From contig CANLDL010000001.1 in NCBI GenBank assembly GCA_947489425.1, positions 620,001 through 684,000 of the forward strand: a stretch of 64,000 nucleotides of DNA, read 5' to 3'. Shown piece by piece: positions 8,550 to 18,338 of the stretch. The notes under the pieces were generated by a model. That model was not told where the DNA came from. It was given only the letters and a program-made list of their open reading frames with translations, and did no database searches. Source of the stretch: an uncultured Pseudomonadales bacterium (GTDB taxonomy: Bacteria; Pseudomonadota; Gammaproteobacteria; Pseudomonadales; Cellvibrionaceae). Numbering within the stretch: position 1 is the first letter of the stretch; the number at the start of each line of letters is the position of its first letter. Both the position numbers and the translations under genes were made by a program.

Positions 8550-9524
8550 ATGAAACCTATTAAAAATATCTTAAAGTTCGCATCTACTGTTGCTATTACA
8601 GGCACGTTAGCAACATCTGCTGTGGCAGACGTTAATGTCGCTTACTTCCTTGAGTGGGCAACACCTAATCAGGTTGCTAAAGTAGAAAAAGCATACGATG
8701 AAGCCATTGGCGAAAAAATAAACTGGATTAACTTTGGCAGCGGTGGCGCAATGACAGAAGCTATGCTTGCTGGCGATATCGATATCTCTTTCAGCCAAGG
8801 CCTAGCCCCTTTCGTCAATGCTATTAATGCAAATGCACCGATTAAAATGGTAGGTGTTGCTGTTGCTTATGGTGCTGCTGACGACTGTATCGTTAACTCA
8901 AAAGAAGGCATCAGCTCTTCTAATGCAACCGAGCTAGAAGGCAAAACTGTTGCTGTTCCTTTAAACACCATGGCTGACTTCGGCTTTCGTGTAACTATGG
9001 AGCATTTAGGTGTTGACCTCAGCAAACTCACTATCGTTGACCAAGAGCCAGCAGATGCTGCTGTTTCTCTAGTTGATGGTGCAGTTTCAATGGCTTGTGG
9101 TTTTGGTGAAAACTCTCTTTCTAAAATGAAAGAAGTTGGTAAACCAATGCTAACCACTGCAGAGAAAGCAGAAGCAGGCATCTCTAGCTTTGATATCATC
9201 TCTGTCACTGAAAAATTTGCTCAAGAAAACCCAGAAGCTCTACGCACCTTCCTTGAAGTAACTGCAGAAGCTAACGCTGAATTTGCTAAAGATCAATCTA
9301 AAATTGATATCATTGCCAGCGATGCAGGCCTTACTGTTGCAAAAACTAAAGCACAAATGGCAGGCTTTGCTTTCCCAACAGTTGATGAGCAATTAACAGC
9401 ATACTTTGGTAAAGACGGTCGTGTTTGGGATATGCTTCCATTTATGGGCCAAATGTTTGCTACTGAAAGCTCACCAGCAAAAGCGGACTATACACCAGCT
9501 GTTGATACTTCTTTCCTTAAGTAA
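8550..9524 (+). CDS. ABC transporter periplasmic substrate-binding protein, taurine/sulfonate (TauA/SsuA) type
   Basis: A 324-residue protein with a Sec signal peptide (about residues 1-26, cleavage after SAVA) followed by an NMT1/SsuA-type binding fold. The N-terminal lobe reads VNVAYFLEWATPNQVAK and the conserved GSGGAMTEAMLAGDIDI, which matches TauA-like proteins. It would capture a small organic ligand in the periplasm for the ATPase and permease encoded downstream. Family members carry taurine, sulfonates, nitrate or pyrimidine precursors; the actual ligand is unknown. Divergence from the demethylation operon and a shared operator-like repeat hint at a methylated-amine ligand, by inference only. 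An AGAGG precedes the start codon. Confidence 0.88.
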   Translation: MKPIKNILKFASTVAITGTLATSAVADVNVAYFLEWATPNQVAKVEKAYDEAIGEKINWINFGSGGAMTEAMLAGDIDISFSQGLAPFVNAINANAPIKMVGVAVAYGAADDCIVNSKEGISSSNATELEGKTVAVPLNTMADFGFRVTMEHLGVDLSKLTIVDQEPADAAVSLVDGAVSMACGFGENSLSKMKEVGKPMLTTAEKAEAGISSFDIISVTEKFAQENPEALRTFLEVTAEANAEFAKDQSKIDIIASDAGLTVAKTKAQMAGFAFPTVDEQLTAYFGKDGRVWDMLPFMGQMFATESSPAKADYTPAVDTSFLK

Positions 9525-9534
9525 CTATCAGTAA

Positions 9535-9559
9535 ACCCTGCAAAGTAATTTTGCAGGGT
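9535..9559 (+). repeat. Hairpin 1 after the binding-protein gene
   Basis: ACCCTGCAAA (9535-9544) and TTTGCAGGGT (9550-9559) form a perfect 10-bp stem with a 5-base loop, ten bases after the stop codon. No U-run follows, so it resembles a transcript-stabilising intercistronic hairpin, as often found after highly expressed binding-protein genes. Confidence 0.55.
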
Positions 9560-9564
9560 CACAA

Positions 9565-9594
9565 AAGGCAGATAGCAGCAACTGCATCTGCCTT
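9565..9594 (+). repeat. Hairpin 2 after the binding-protein gene
   Basis: AAGGCAGAT (9565-9573) pairs with ATCTGCCTT (9586-9594), with an inner GCAG-CAA-CTGC stem and one bulged A. It follows hairpin 1 by five bases. Together they separate the binding-protein gene from the ATPase gene. Confidence 0.5.
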
Positions 9595-9673
9595 AACATT
9601 TTAATTACAATAAATAAAAACACTCCCAATGTTCATGTTGGGCTCTCAAAGACCATACATATCAAGGTGATTT

Positions 9674-10468
9674 ATGTCCGATCTTGTTTCAGATAACCTA
9701 AATATGGTATTTAACGTCTCCACAGGCGGCACCGTGCATGCCCTTAAGGATGTTAGCTTTACCTTAAAACAAGGGGAATTATTATCCGTTCTCGGCCCTT
9801 CTGGTTGTGGTAAAACCACACTATTAAACATCATTGCCGGCTTTATAAGACCAACAGGCGGCAAACTAGAATTAGGCGGCGAAGAAATAGACGGCCCAGG
9901 TGTAAACCGCGGCATGGTATTTCAACAAGGCGCTCTATTTGAATGGCTCACAGTTGCTGAAAACGTAGCTTTTGGACTAGAAATTAAAAAAACAGACCCT
10001 GACGTCATCAACAAAAAAGTTGAAGAGTGGCTAGAAATTGTAGGCCTCGCAGGCTTTGGGCACGTCCCGACTTACCAGCTATCGGGTGGTATGCAACAGC
10101 GTATCGCGCTAGCTCGCTGCTTAATCAATGATCCAGACCTTATTTTGATGGACGAACCTCTAGGTGCACTAGATGCCCTGACTCGGGAAAAAATGCAATC
10201 CCTCGTCTTAAAGATTTGGAAGGAGACAGGCAAAACTATCATGATCATTACTCACTCCGTTGAAGAAGCCTTGCTTCTTGGAGAGCGCTTGTTTGTGATG
10301 GCACCGAGACCTGGGCGACTCCACAAAGAGTACCGGCTTCCCTTTGCAGAACAAGGCCTGACACAAGACCTGCGTGATGTTAAAGCTACTGAGGAGTTTG
10401 GTGAAACACGTGAAGAAATTCTTACCATGATCTGGAACATGGAAGAAGAAATTATGGGGCAGGTGTAA
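9674..10468 (+). CDS. ABC transporter ATP-binding protein, TauB/SsuB type
   Basis: A 264-residue cytoplasmic ATPase with Walker A GPSGCGKTT (about residues 42-50), Q-loop VFQQGALFEWLTV, signature LSGGMQQR, Walker B LILMDEP and the switch His in IITHSVEEA. It energises the importer made of the binding protein upstream and the permease two bases downstream. The C-terminal 40 residues are the short extension usual in the taurine/nitrate group. Start chosen at the ATG after an AGGTG. Confidence 0.93.
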   Translation: MSDLVSDNLNMVFNVSTGGTVHALKDVSFTLKQGELLSVLGPSGCGKTTLLNIIAGFIRPTGGKLELGGEEIDGPGVNRGMVFQQGALFEWLTVAENVAFGLEIKKTDPDVINKKVEEWLEIVGLAGFGHVPTYQLSGGMQQRIALARCLINDPDLILMDEPLGALDALTREKMQSLVLKIWKETGKTIMIITHSVEEALLLGERLFVMAPRPGRLHKEYRLPFAEQGLTQDLRDVKATEEFGETREEILTMIWNMEEEIMGQV

Positions 10469-10470
10469 TT

Positions 10471-12390
10471 ATGAGTGGATATAGTGGTTTCATAGTTGGC
10501 TTTTTATTTATAGCCTTAATCATCGCCTGTATTTGTGCAACGATTTATGGTCGTAAACTCATCAGGACCGAAAAAACAGATGCCGTATTCGGTAATCCTA
10601 CTAAAGCTTTAGGTGGCTGGCACTGGGTAGTCACTGGTGTTAGCTTTATTTTACTCTCTTGGTTTTATTTTTCTTGGGATGCAGCTCGCGCATTTAATCC
10701 CAAATCGGCTAACGAACTATGTCAAATTGCAAAACTAGACTATGCCGTTAACCCTATTCGTACAGTATTTCCTATCGATGATAATTACTTACGTGGGACT
10801 CGCCTACTCCAACGAGAAGAAGCTCAGCTCGCAGGATTAGAAGGTAACATAGATTCTCTAGGGCTAAATGACGATAAAAAAGCCTATGCTTTATTGATTA
10901 TTGAATCGATGCGCGACGCAATGACTAGTTTAGCGTCTGCAGAAAACCTAGATGCAGCTACTACGCAGAAGCTTGCAGGTATCGAGGAGCGAATTAACAC
11001 GCTTACCGATAATATGGCAGATGCTGCATTCCCTGGTGCACCGACAGCTAAACAGATAGAGCTTGCAGAAAATCAAGGCCATTGGGGTGACCCTCTCAAT
11101 GAGATCCCTCTTCATCCTGCCAGTCCTCGTGGCTATAAGTTTGATGCTGCCGCTAAAGAGATGCGATCAATTGCTCGTGATTTTGGTCGAATTAGAAATA
11201 CTAATGCGGCTTTCTTGGCACAAATCGAAGAGCAAAAAAGTCGCCTTAAAACCTTTAATCAATTAACTGAGTCTGCAACTGGCTTAAGTGACAATGAAAT
11301 ATCAGAGCGTAAAGATTTTTCTAAGACACTAACCCGTGTATTAAGACGTATTGATGATGGTCTTGTCTTTCCTCCCACTGCATTAACGGGTATCGAAGCA
11401 GCCCTTATCGCTCTCGATAAAGAGCAACGTAACCAACAAGGTGCTGTAAGCCTTTATGCTTCATTGATGATGCCTGGTGGTAGTATTGACGCAGGTGCAA
11501 GCAATTGTAGTGAGCAGGGCTCTGGCCGTTGGTTACCAAAACCATCGGATACGATAGCAACTCTAGCACGTATTTCAGATCCGGATATTGGCTACAAGGG
11601 TTTTCCTCTACTTTGGTACAAAATGAAACCTGTGAGTGAAATGATTGGTTTTATCGTACCCGACTTTATTGTCTCTCTTGTTCCGGGTGAATTCCCTCGT
11701 CACGATGAGTCTGGCTTAACAACGGGTAACTTTAAAACCAGTGTTTATAACTTTGCTACGGGTAATTTTGATCTATTCTCTGTTCCGGTACCTGCGGGGC
11801 ACGTATGGGATTCGTTACTTCGTGTCTTAGCTGGCCTGTTCTTCGGTATTATACTGGGTGTACCACTTGGCTTATTTATGGGCTTATCAAGATTCTGTAA
11901 AGGTTTCTTTGATCCATTGATCGAGCTATACCGCCCTGTTCCACCACTTGCCTGGGCACCACTAATCTTAACGATTTTTGGTATTAATGATGACGGTAAA
12001 ATCTTCCTGTTATTTATGGTTGCCTTTGCCATTATGGTTATATCAGCGCGCACCGGTGCAACGGGTACAGCTTTATCTAAAATACACGCTGCTCACTCAC
12101 TAGGCGCTAGTAACCGTCAAATATTACGCCGTGTAATTTTGCCTAACTCTCTACCTGAGATCCTAACAGGTATTCGTATTGCCATTGGTGTTTGTTGGGG
12201 TACGTTAGTTGCTGCAGAAATGCTAGCAGGTACAACAGGTATTGGTTTTGTGGAAAACGTAGCCAGAAAGCAGTCTGACTATGAAATTATCTGGACGACT
12301 ATTATTATCCTCGGACTCTTAGGTCTGATATTCGACTTAATCATGCGCTGGGTAATCAATAAGGTGATTCCATGGAGAGGTAAAGGCTAA
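10471..12390 (+). CDS. ABC transporter permease with large N-terminal extension (TauC-like core)
   Basis: A 639-residue membrane protein. The last about 250 residues are a normal binding-protein-dependent permease: transmembrane helices from about residue 445 and the ATPase-contact EAA-type loop around ALSKIHAAHSLGASNRQILRRVILPNSLPEI. Ahead of it are two transmembrane segments (about residues 7-27 and 53-70) and some 330 hydrophilic, helix-rich residues (about 75-405) predicted to lie outside the membrane. Ordinary TauC/SsuC proteins are about 250-280 residues, so this is more than twice the usual length. The function of the extension is unknown; a ligand-gating or docking domain is one possibility. 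It closes the three-gene operon and is followed by a terminator. Confidence 0.85.
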   Translation: MSGYSGFIVGFLFIALIIACICATIYGRKLIRTEKTDAVFGNPTKALGGWHWVVTGVSFILLSWFYFSWDAARAFNPKSANELCQIAKLDYAVNPIRTVFPIDDNYLRGTRLLQREEAQLAGLEGNIDSLGLNDDKKAYALLIIESMRDAMTSLASAENLDAATTQKLAGIEERINTLTDNMADAAFPGAPTAKQIELAENQGHWGDPLNEIPLHPASPRGYKFDAAAKEMRSIARDFGRIRNTNAAFLAQIEEQKSRLKTFNQLTESATGLSDNEISERKDFSKTLTRVLRRIDDGLVFPPTALTGIEAALIALDKEQRNQQGAVSLYASLMMPGGSIDAGASNCSEQGSGRWLPKPSDTIATLARISDPDIGYKGFPLLWYKMKPVSEMIGFIVPDFIVSLVPGEFPRHDESGLTTGNFKTSVYNFATGNFDLFSVPVPAGHVWDSLLRVLAGLFFGIILGVPLGLFMGLSRFCKGFFDPLIELYRPVPPLAWAPLILTIFGINDDGKIFLLFMVAFAIMVISARTGATGTALSKIHAAHSLGASNRQILRRVILPNSLPEILTGIRIAIGVCWGTLVAAEMLAGTTGIGFVENVARKQSDYEIIWTTIIILGLLGLIFDLIMRWVINKVIPWRGKG

Positions 12391-12410
12391 CTATAGCTTT
12401 AAAAAACACC

Positions 12411-12446
12411 AAAACGGCTTAAGAATCATCTTAAGCCGTTTTTTTA
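12411..12446 (+). terminator. Rho-independent terminator after the ABC importer operon
   Basis: AAAACGGCTTAAG and CTTAAGCCGTTTT form a strong stem around a short AATCAT loop and are followed by a T-run. It lies about 20 bases after the permease stop. Confidence 0.9.
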
Positions 12447-12489
12447 TATCTGCATTTTATGGACTACCTTTCACTTCAATATAATTTCA

Positions 12490-12513
12490 TTTTTAGAGCG
12501 AGCGCTCTAAAAA
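12490..12513. promoter_or_regulatory. Perfect 11-bp-arm palindrome upstream of pntA
   Basis: TTTTTAGAGCG-AG-CGCTCTAAAAA. The arms are perfect with a 2-base spacer, too tight for a terminator loop but typical of a dimeric (for example TetR-type) operator. It lies about 160 bases before pntA, so it may control the transhydrogenase operon. Confidence 0.5.
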
Positions 12514-12675
12514 ACACCTCCAATCTATTTACATATGCATTTGATTAACAGAGAATGCTCCCCCGCAGACATACCTGCACCAGATTAATGCGTGATATTT
12601 AACCTTCAAACCGTTAGAATGCGCGCCCTAACATAATTAAAACAAGATGTAACTTAGCAAATTGGAGAAGATCCT

Positions 12676-14208
12676 ATGCGTATTGGTGTACCTAGAGAAG
12701 TATTTGACGGCGAGCAACGAGTTGCTACAACGCCAGAAGCTGCTCAACAATTACAGAAACTCGGATTTAGCGTCGCAATTGAGTCAGGAGCAGGAAATAC
12801 TGCAAAACTCAGTGATAGTGATTATGCTGATGCAGGCGTGGAAATTATAGAATCAACCCAAGCGCTATGGAAAGACTCCGATATTATTTTAAAAGTACGA
12901 GCACCTGAGAATTCAGAAATCGAGCTTTTACATGAAGGACAAATGATCATCTCCTTTATGGCACCTGCACAAAATCCTGAGCTATTACAAAAACTGGCTG
13001 ATAAAAAAGTCACTGCACTTGCCATGGAAACTATTCCTCGTCTTTCGCGTTCGCAAAAGATGGATGCCCTTAGTTCTCAGGCAAATATCGGCGGCTACCG
13101 CGCAATCATCGAAGCAGCCCAACACTTTGGCCGCTTTTTTACTGGGCAAATTACTGCTGCCGGTAAAGTGCCTCCTGCCAAAGTACTGGTCATTGGTGCT
13201 GGTGTAGCCGGTCTTGCCGCTATTGGCACGGCTCGTGGTATGGGTGCGATTGTTCGTGCCTTTGATACTCGTCCAGAAGTAAAAGAGCAAGTAGAAAGTA
13301 TGGACGGCGAGTTTTTAATGCTCGAATTTGAAGAAGATGGCAGTGGCGAAGGCGGATACGCCAAAACCATGAGCAAGGAGTTTATCGACGCTGAAATGGC
13401 ATTGTTTGCAGAACAAGCTAAAGATGTCGATATTATTGTCACAACAGCATTAATACCTGGCCGCCCTGCTCCTGAGTTAATTACTGAAGATATGGTTAAA
13501 TCCATGCGAGAAGGCAGTGTTATCGTTGATCTCGCTGCTGCGATGGGTGGTAACTGCAAGTTAACTGAAGCCGATAAAGTCGTGGTAAAACATGGTGTTA
13601 ATATTGTTGGCTATACCGACTTACCTAGCCGTCTACCCACCCAAGCGAGCCAACTTTATTCAACTAATTTACGTCATTTACTCAGTGATATGACGCCAGA
13701 GAAAGACGGAAATGTCATTGTTGATTTTGAAGATGAAGTCGTACGTGGAGCAACGGTTGTTAAAGAAGGTGAAATTACTTTCCCACCACCTCCACCAAAA
13801 CTATCTGCAGCGCCAGCCAAAAAGCCAGAACCAGCGGTTGTTGAAGAAGAAGAGCCAAAAGAGCCTAGTAAATTAAAGCCATGGATTCCTTTTATTATTG
13901 GCGGATTGGCACTATGGGGATTAGGTACTTCGGCACCTGACTCATTTATGTCTCATTTTACTGTTTTCGTACTCTCATGTTTTGTTGGCTATATGGTGAT
14001 ATGGAATGTATCTCCATCACTACATACACCTCTGATGAGTGTTACCAATGCAATCAGTAGTATCATCATTATTGGTGCCCTCTTGCAAATCTCCTCGCCT
14101 GATCCATGGGTGATTATTTTGGCAGGTATTGCTGTATTGATTACGAGCGTCAACATTGTGGGTGGCTTTGCGGTTACTCAACGCATGCTTGATATGTTTA
14201 GAAAATAG
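12676..14208 (+). CDS. pntA: NAD(P) transhydrogenase subunit alpha
   Basis: A 510-residue subunit with the NAD-binding domain I (about residues 1-375; [21 protein letters not shown], then the Rossmann motif [18 protein letters not shown] and FDTRP), a Pro/Glu-rich linker (about 375-400) and C-terminal transmembrane helices (about 405-505). This is the fused alpha1-alpha2 form found in E. coli. With PntB it couples inward proton flow across the inner membrane to reduction of NADP+ by NADH. A GGAG stands eight bases before the ATG. pntB follows after 52 bases and is surely co-transcribed. Confidence 0.96.
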   Translation: MRIGVPREVFDGEQRVATTPEAAQQLQKLGFSVAIESGAGNTAKLSDSDYADAGVEIIESTQALWKDSDIILKVRAPENSEIELLHEGQMIISFMAPAQNPELLQKLADKKVTALAMETIPRLSRSQKMDALSSQANIGGYRAIIEAAQHFGRFFTGQITAAGKVPPAKVLVIGAGVAGLAAIGTARGMGAIVRAFDTRPEVKEQVESMDGEFLMLEFEEDGSGEGGYAKTMSKEFIDAEMALFAEQAKDVDIIVTTALIPGRPAPELITEDMVKSMREGSVIVDLAAAMGGNCKLTEADKVVVKHGVNIVGYTDLPSRLPTQASQLYSTNLRHLLSDMTPEKDGNVIVDFEDEVVRGATVVKEGEITFPPPPPKLSAAPAKKPEPAVVEEEEPKEPSKLKPWIPFIIGGLALWGLGTSAPDSFMSHFTVFVLSCFVGYMVIWNVSPSLHTPLMSVTNAISSIIIIGALLQISSPDPWVIILAGIAVLITSVNIVGGFAVTQRMLDMFRK

Positions 14209-14260
14209 CAATCACTAAAAATAAAAATATAGATGTAGTAGATCTAGTTGGAGAAAAAGA

Positions 14261-15658
14261 ATGTCACAAGGTTTAATTAACGTTGCCTATATTGGAGCAA
14301 CTATTTTATTTATTCTTGCACTGGGGGGCTTAAGCAAACAAGAAACAGCCCGTCGGGGTAATTTATTCGGCATGATCGGTATGGGCCTTGCCCTTGTCGT
14401 GACTATTATTGGCTTAGTTACCAGTAACTATGCTTTTTTAATTGGAGCGTTGGTCGTTGGTGGTAGTGTTGGTTTAATACTTGCCAAAAAAGTTGAAATG
14501 ACACAAATGCCCGAGCTTGTTGCTATATTGCATAGTCTTGTAGGTTTAGCAGCAGTATTAGTTGGCTATGCTAACTTCTTAAGTCACGCTACAGGCTTTA
14601 GCGGTATCGAATTAACTATTCATCATATAGAAACCTATATTGGTATTTTAATTGGTGCATTAACCTTTTCAGGTTCGGTCGTTGCCTACTTAAAGCTCAG
14701 TGGAAAATGGGGTGGTAAACCATTACTTTTACCTGCTCGCCATTGGCTAAATCTCGGGTTATTAATCCTTGCCATTTATTTTGGCATCCAGTTTGTTAAC
14801 AATGCTGCCGAAGGTGCTGGCTTAACTGCTTTGGCCATAATGACAATTATTGCCTTACTATTTGGTATTCACATGGTTGCAGCCATTGGTGGTGCCGATA
14901 TGCCTGTTGTTGTTTCTATGCTAAATAGTTACTCAGGCTGGGCTGCTGCCGCATTGGGTTTCTTGCTCTCTAACGACTTACTAATTGTTGTTGGTGCACT
15001 GGTTGGTAGCAGTGGTGCGATTCTCTCTTACATTATGTGTCGCGCAATGAATCGTAATTTTATCTCTGTTATTGCAGGTGGTTTTGGCTCTGGTGCACCT
15101 AAAGCCTCTGGCCCAGCAGCGGAGATCGAAGGTGAAGTGACTCCCATTAATGTTGAAGAAGTTGCTGATATGGTAACGAGTGCGAAGGAAGTCATGATCA
15201 TCCCAGGTTACGGTATGGCCGTTGCTCAAGCACAGCATATGGTCAGCGATATCACTAAAACTTTACGCAAAAAAGGCGTTAATGTACGCTTTGGTATCCA
15301 CCCAGTTGCTGGTCGTATGCCTGGCCACATGAATGTTTTACTGGCAGAAGCAAAAGTACCTTACGACATTGTTTTTGAAATGGAAGAAATTAATGAGGAC
15401 TTCCCTGATGTAGACGTTTCAATTGTTATTGGAGCAAACGATATCGTAAACCCCGCTGCACAAGAAGTACCCGATAGCCCAATTGCAGGCATGCCTGTTC
15501 TTGAGCCATGGAATGGTAAAAACACCATTGTATTAAAACGCGGAATGGCATCGGGTTATGCCGGTGTTGAAAACCCCCTTTTCTATAAAGAAAATACACG
15601 TATGCTATTTGGCGATGCTAAAGAGAGTTTAGAAGCTCTATTTAAGCTTATGAGCTAA
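14261..15658 (+). CDS. pntB: NAD(P) transhydrogenase subunit beta
   Basis: A 465-residue subunit with eight or nine membrane helices (about residues 1-265) and the NADP(H)-binding domain III at the C-terminus ([45 protein letters not shown]). It partners PntA and supplies NADPH at the cost of the proton gradient. A GGAG precedes the start. The operon ends at a strong terminator 13 bases beyond the stop. Confidence 0.97.
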   Translation: MSQGLINVAYIGATILFILALGGLSKQETARRGNLFGMIGMGLALVVTIIGLVTSNYAFLIGALVVGGSVGLILAKKVEMTQMPELVAILHSLVGLAAVLVGYANFLSHATGFSGIELTIHHIETYIGILIGALTFSGSVVAYLKLSGKWGGKPLLLPARHWLNLGLLILAIYFGIQFVNNAAEGAGLTALAIMTIIALLFGIHMVAAIGGADMPVVVSMLNSYSGWAAAALGFLLSNDLLIVVGALVGSSGAILSYIMCRAMNRNFISVIAGGFGSGAPKASGPAAEIEGEVTPINVEEVADMVTSAKEVMIIPGYGMAVAQAQHMVSDITKTLRKKGVNVRFGIHPVAGRMPGHMNVLLAEAKVPYDIVFEMEEINEDFPDVDVSIVIGANDIVNPAAQEVPDSPIAGMPVLEPWNGKNTIVLKRGMASGYAGVENPLFYKENTRMLFGDAKESLEALFKLMS

Positions 15659-15670
15659 TCACGAAAATAT

Positions 15671-15717
15671 TGTAGCCAATAAAAAAGGTGCTTTTAGCAC
15701 CTTTTTTATTGGCTACA
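15671..15717. terminator. Bidirectional terminator between pntB and the FimL-like gene
   Basis: A perfect 21-bp inverted repeat (arms 15671-15691 and 15697-15717) with a TTTTA loop. The core is AAAAAAGGTGC/GCACCTTTTTT, so T-runs sit in both directions. It serves the convergent pntB and FimL-like genes. Confidence 0.93.
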
Positions 15718-15732
15718 CTTTATGGTTAGACA

Positions 15733-17478
15733 TTAGTCACCTGAATAATTAACACCATACCCCAAGGCTGCTAGGCTTTCCTCAGCAATAATTAGGGTAT
15801 CTGTACTAATAAATTTATCAACCTTCATGCAATCGAGATAATATTCCAAACAGATAATAGTATCTGCGAAAGTCTCCAACATATGTTCCAACGCCGCAGG
15901 TGGTGTATTAGACAACAAACAACCTTCGACAAAGCGAATAGAACTAGCCATTATTTCAGCTGCTCTAGGTAGCTCTAAAACAATCATTCCACCACGTACA
16001 CTGTTCATTGTTTTCGCTACGTTTTTAATATGCACACGATCATATGCAGATTCAGAAAATGAGCTAAGAGCTCGCTTAATCAAAGTTAAACCTGTTTCAG
16101 CCTCTTCTAATACAACAAGCTGAGCTCCCGCCAAATGACTATTAAGAATCATGTCATGCCGTGACTGCTCATTAACCTGGGTTAATTTTTCATCAGAGAA
16201 ATTAGAATTAATGACACTATCTAATACACTTTCGACATAGAGAAATGCATCCGCAACATCCATTAACTCTTTAGAGTCGGGCTTTTCACCTTCTTCCTTC
16301 CATGCCTCTACTTTTTCTAATTGTTGGCGCATTGTCTCAGCTGCCGATTTTAGGCCAACAACGCCGAGGATATCTCTGATTTTGGTAATACTAATAAGAA
16401 AATCTTCATTATTCTCAAGCATCGCTGAGTCGCTTTCAGCACTATTTTCTATCACCTCTTTGGCAATAAGTAATTCGGTTTTTAGGGTATCGACAACAGA
16501 GCTTACCGTACTTGCACTAGGTCCTGTAAGTACTTGAGTTTGGTTACACCGATCCTCCTCTGTATAACCTAAGTCACTAAAACCAAAGGATTTAGTGATA
16601 GTTATAAATGGTTGTTCATCAATACTTGCCAGAGCTATGTAATAAGCCATTTCCGTCATATATGACTGATCAGTTACATGGCTAAATCCACTCAACCCTT
16701 CTTTCTCTACACGTTTAAATTCTTTATCTAAATGGCTAAATAAGCGTTTACGCTCTAAGGTAATTTGCATATCTTGCTTCAAAAAAGCATCTACAGTGTT
16801 ACAAGCCAACCACCAAAATGTTTGATTAGACTGTCCTTTTGAGTAGATTGTTATTTTTGTTAACGCACGCTTCATAAGTTCAAGCGATGTTTTCAAACGA
16901 ACATCGCGTATTACACCTAGTAGACCAATCTGGTACATATGGCGAAACCGCTTTGCCATACCTTCAATAGTTTCGCCTTCAGGAATACTAGCTGGTCCTT
17001 CATTGTCCGTAGGTAGAGCAAATGATGATCCTACACCTGTAAAATAACTCTCCCACATAATCGGTTGGCGATTAGAGATGCGGATATCATTGATATAAGG
17101 AATCATCAATGCGGGCATACCCCATTCTTTTTGGAGCGCGTATTCAAAATAGCAGGATAAAACGAAAAAGCCTTTAGTCAGAGCTGACAGCTTTTCATCA
17201 CCTAAGGGCACGCCATCTTCACTTATCTTTTGAGCCGTAGCCAGCAGTTCACTCGACAGCTCACGCGCGCCGACTAATTCTATAAGATCTAAACTACCTC
17301 GGATCTGCTGCAATGATGCGATACAAGCGTTTAGTAACTTGGTGTTTTCTCTGTCACTGACAAACCCTTCTAATTGAGTAGCTGCTTGCTCGATTGTTAT
17401 AACAAGCTCATCACGCACAACATGTAATGATGTTAAATTAATTTTATGGTTGCTCTGCAAGGTACTTTCCTCTATCAA
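15733..17478 (-). CDS. fimL: FimL-like Hpt-domain chemosensory scaffold protein
   Basis: A 581-residue soluble protein. The first about 130 residues (SLHVVRDELVITIEQAATQLEGFV... LQQIRGSLDLIELVGARELSSEL) resemble the N-terminal Hpt-like domains shared by FimL and the type IV pilus chemosensory kinase ChpA/PilL, and a second all-helical repeat lies at about residues 320-540. No catalytic His with the HxxKG context of an active Hpt domain is seen, as in FimL, where it is degenerate. In Pseudomonas FimL links type IV pilus twitching and surface sensing to cAMP signalling. No pilus or chp genes are near. Assignment rests on N-terminal resemblance. Confidence 0.65.
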   Translation of the reverse strand: MIEESTLQSNHKINLTSLHVVRDELVITIEQAATQLEGFVSDRENTKLLNACIASLQQIRGSLDLIELVGARELSSELLATAQKISEDGVPLGDEKLSALTKGFFVLSCYFEYALQKEWGMPALMIPYINDIRISNRQPIMWESYFTGVGSSFALPTDNEGPASIPEGETIEGMAKRFRHMYQIGLLGVIRDVRLKTSLELMKRALTKITIYSKGQSNQTFWWLACNTVDAFLKQDMQITLERKRLFSHLDKEFKRVEKEGLSGFSHVTDQSYMTEMAYYIALASIDEQPFITITKSFGFSDLGYTEEDRCNQTQVLTGPSASTVSSVVDTLKTELLIAKEVIENSAESDSAMLENNEDFLISITKIRDILGVVGLKSAAETMRQQLEKVEAWKEEGEKPDSKELMDVADAFLYVESVLDSVINSNFSDEKLTQVNEQSRHDMILNSHLAGAQLVVLEEAETGLTLIKRALSSFSESAYDRVHIKNVAKTMNSVRGGMIVLELPRAAEIMASSIRFVEGCLLSNTPPAALEHMLETFADTIICLEYYLDCMKVDKFISTDTLIIAEESLAALGYGVNYSGD

Positions 17479-18075
17479 TTAGTACTAAATAAGGTATTAA
17501 TAAACTATGTTAAAGACATATCATGGTAAAAACTAAACATAGTAGGCAAGTATCTATTTATTTCGCCCTCAAATAATAGACTTATAAGTTACCTCAAGAA
17601 ACCCCAGTAAGTTACTGTTAGCTATCAAAAAAATTATTCTATAGGATAAGCTTTATAAATACTAAGATTGCCAGTTATTAGCTCGATTATACATAAACTG
17701 TGCGCTATAACTACCACATAAGTAAGGATTTATTAATACATAAGTAGGAGACTAGTCAGTAAAAAAGCCACCCTTTCCCCTTTATTTTCTCAATTTTACA
17801 CAACGCCAGCTCTATTAATAATCCAGTCAATAGCATTTTGAAGGTTTAGAGCTTTATTAATACGGATTACAGCACTCAGTGGATAATTATCTATTTATTC
17901 TTATAACTTCGTACTTATTATCATCCATTTGCACAAATAGTAATCACAATGCTGCTTTACGCCTGTAATAGATACCTACATTTTATTGGAGTTATTTATT
18001 ATTTACAGAAGAGATGACTAACTGGCCCTTAATAATTTAAGGGCTAAAAGCAGTATCAGTAAAGCCAATTGATAA
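17479..18075. other. Non-coding stretch upstream of the FimL-like gene
   Basis: About 600 AT-rich bases between the end of nqrM and the start of the FimL-like gene. No reading frame with coding character and no tRNA-like fold was found. It should hold the FimL-like promoter. A hairpin at 18025-18044 lies downstream of nqrM. Confidence 0.6.
18025..18044 (-). terminator. Hairpin downstream of the nqr operon
   Basis: GCCCTTAA-TAAT-TTAAGGGC, perfect 8-bp arms, about 30 bases after the nqrM stop. There is no clear U-run after it on the minus strand, so it is a possible 3' end or transcript-protecting hairpin rather than a certain intrinsic terminator. Confidence 0.4.
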
Positions 18076-18327
18076 TTAGCTTCTTTTCTTAGTCGACGGG
18101 TCCATAGCGTTAACCGCTAGGTCTGTCTTATGCTCAACCTTTGCTTGTTGTTCATCGCATTTAGCCGGATCACCACCACAAAGGTCACAGGTATAATTCT
18201 TTTCACCTAAAGCAGCACCAACCCCTCCACATGAGCCTGTGATAGGTTTTCGGCCAAACATTACGCCAACAGATGTTGCTAAGATAACAAACCCCAGCAG
18301 TAAAAAAACAAGTAATAACGTGATCAT
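18076..18327 (-). CDS. nqrM: Na+-NQR maturation protein NqrM
   Basis: An 83-residue protein with one N-terminal membrane helix (about residues 2-25) and a Cys-rich motif, CGGVGAALGEKNYTCDLC followed by GGDPAKCDE. This is the DUF539/NqrM family, needed to insert the iron centre in the NqrD/NqrE core of Na+-NQR. It is the last gene after nqrABCDEF and apbE, in the usual order, 11 bases after apbE. Confidence 0.93.
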   Translation of the reverse strand: MITLLLVFLLLGFVILATSVGVMFGRKPITGSCGGVGAALGEKNYTCDLCGGDPAKCDEQQAKVEHKTDLAVNAMDPSTKKRS

Positions 18328-18338
18328 TTCAATACCTT

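Noticed and set aside
13095..13559. Open frame of 154 codons antisense to pntA
   Set aside because: Lies wholly inside a conserved gene on the other strand, has low-complexity Ser/Ala/Ile content typical of antisense frames, and no ribosome-binding site.
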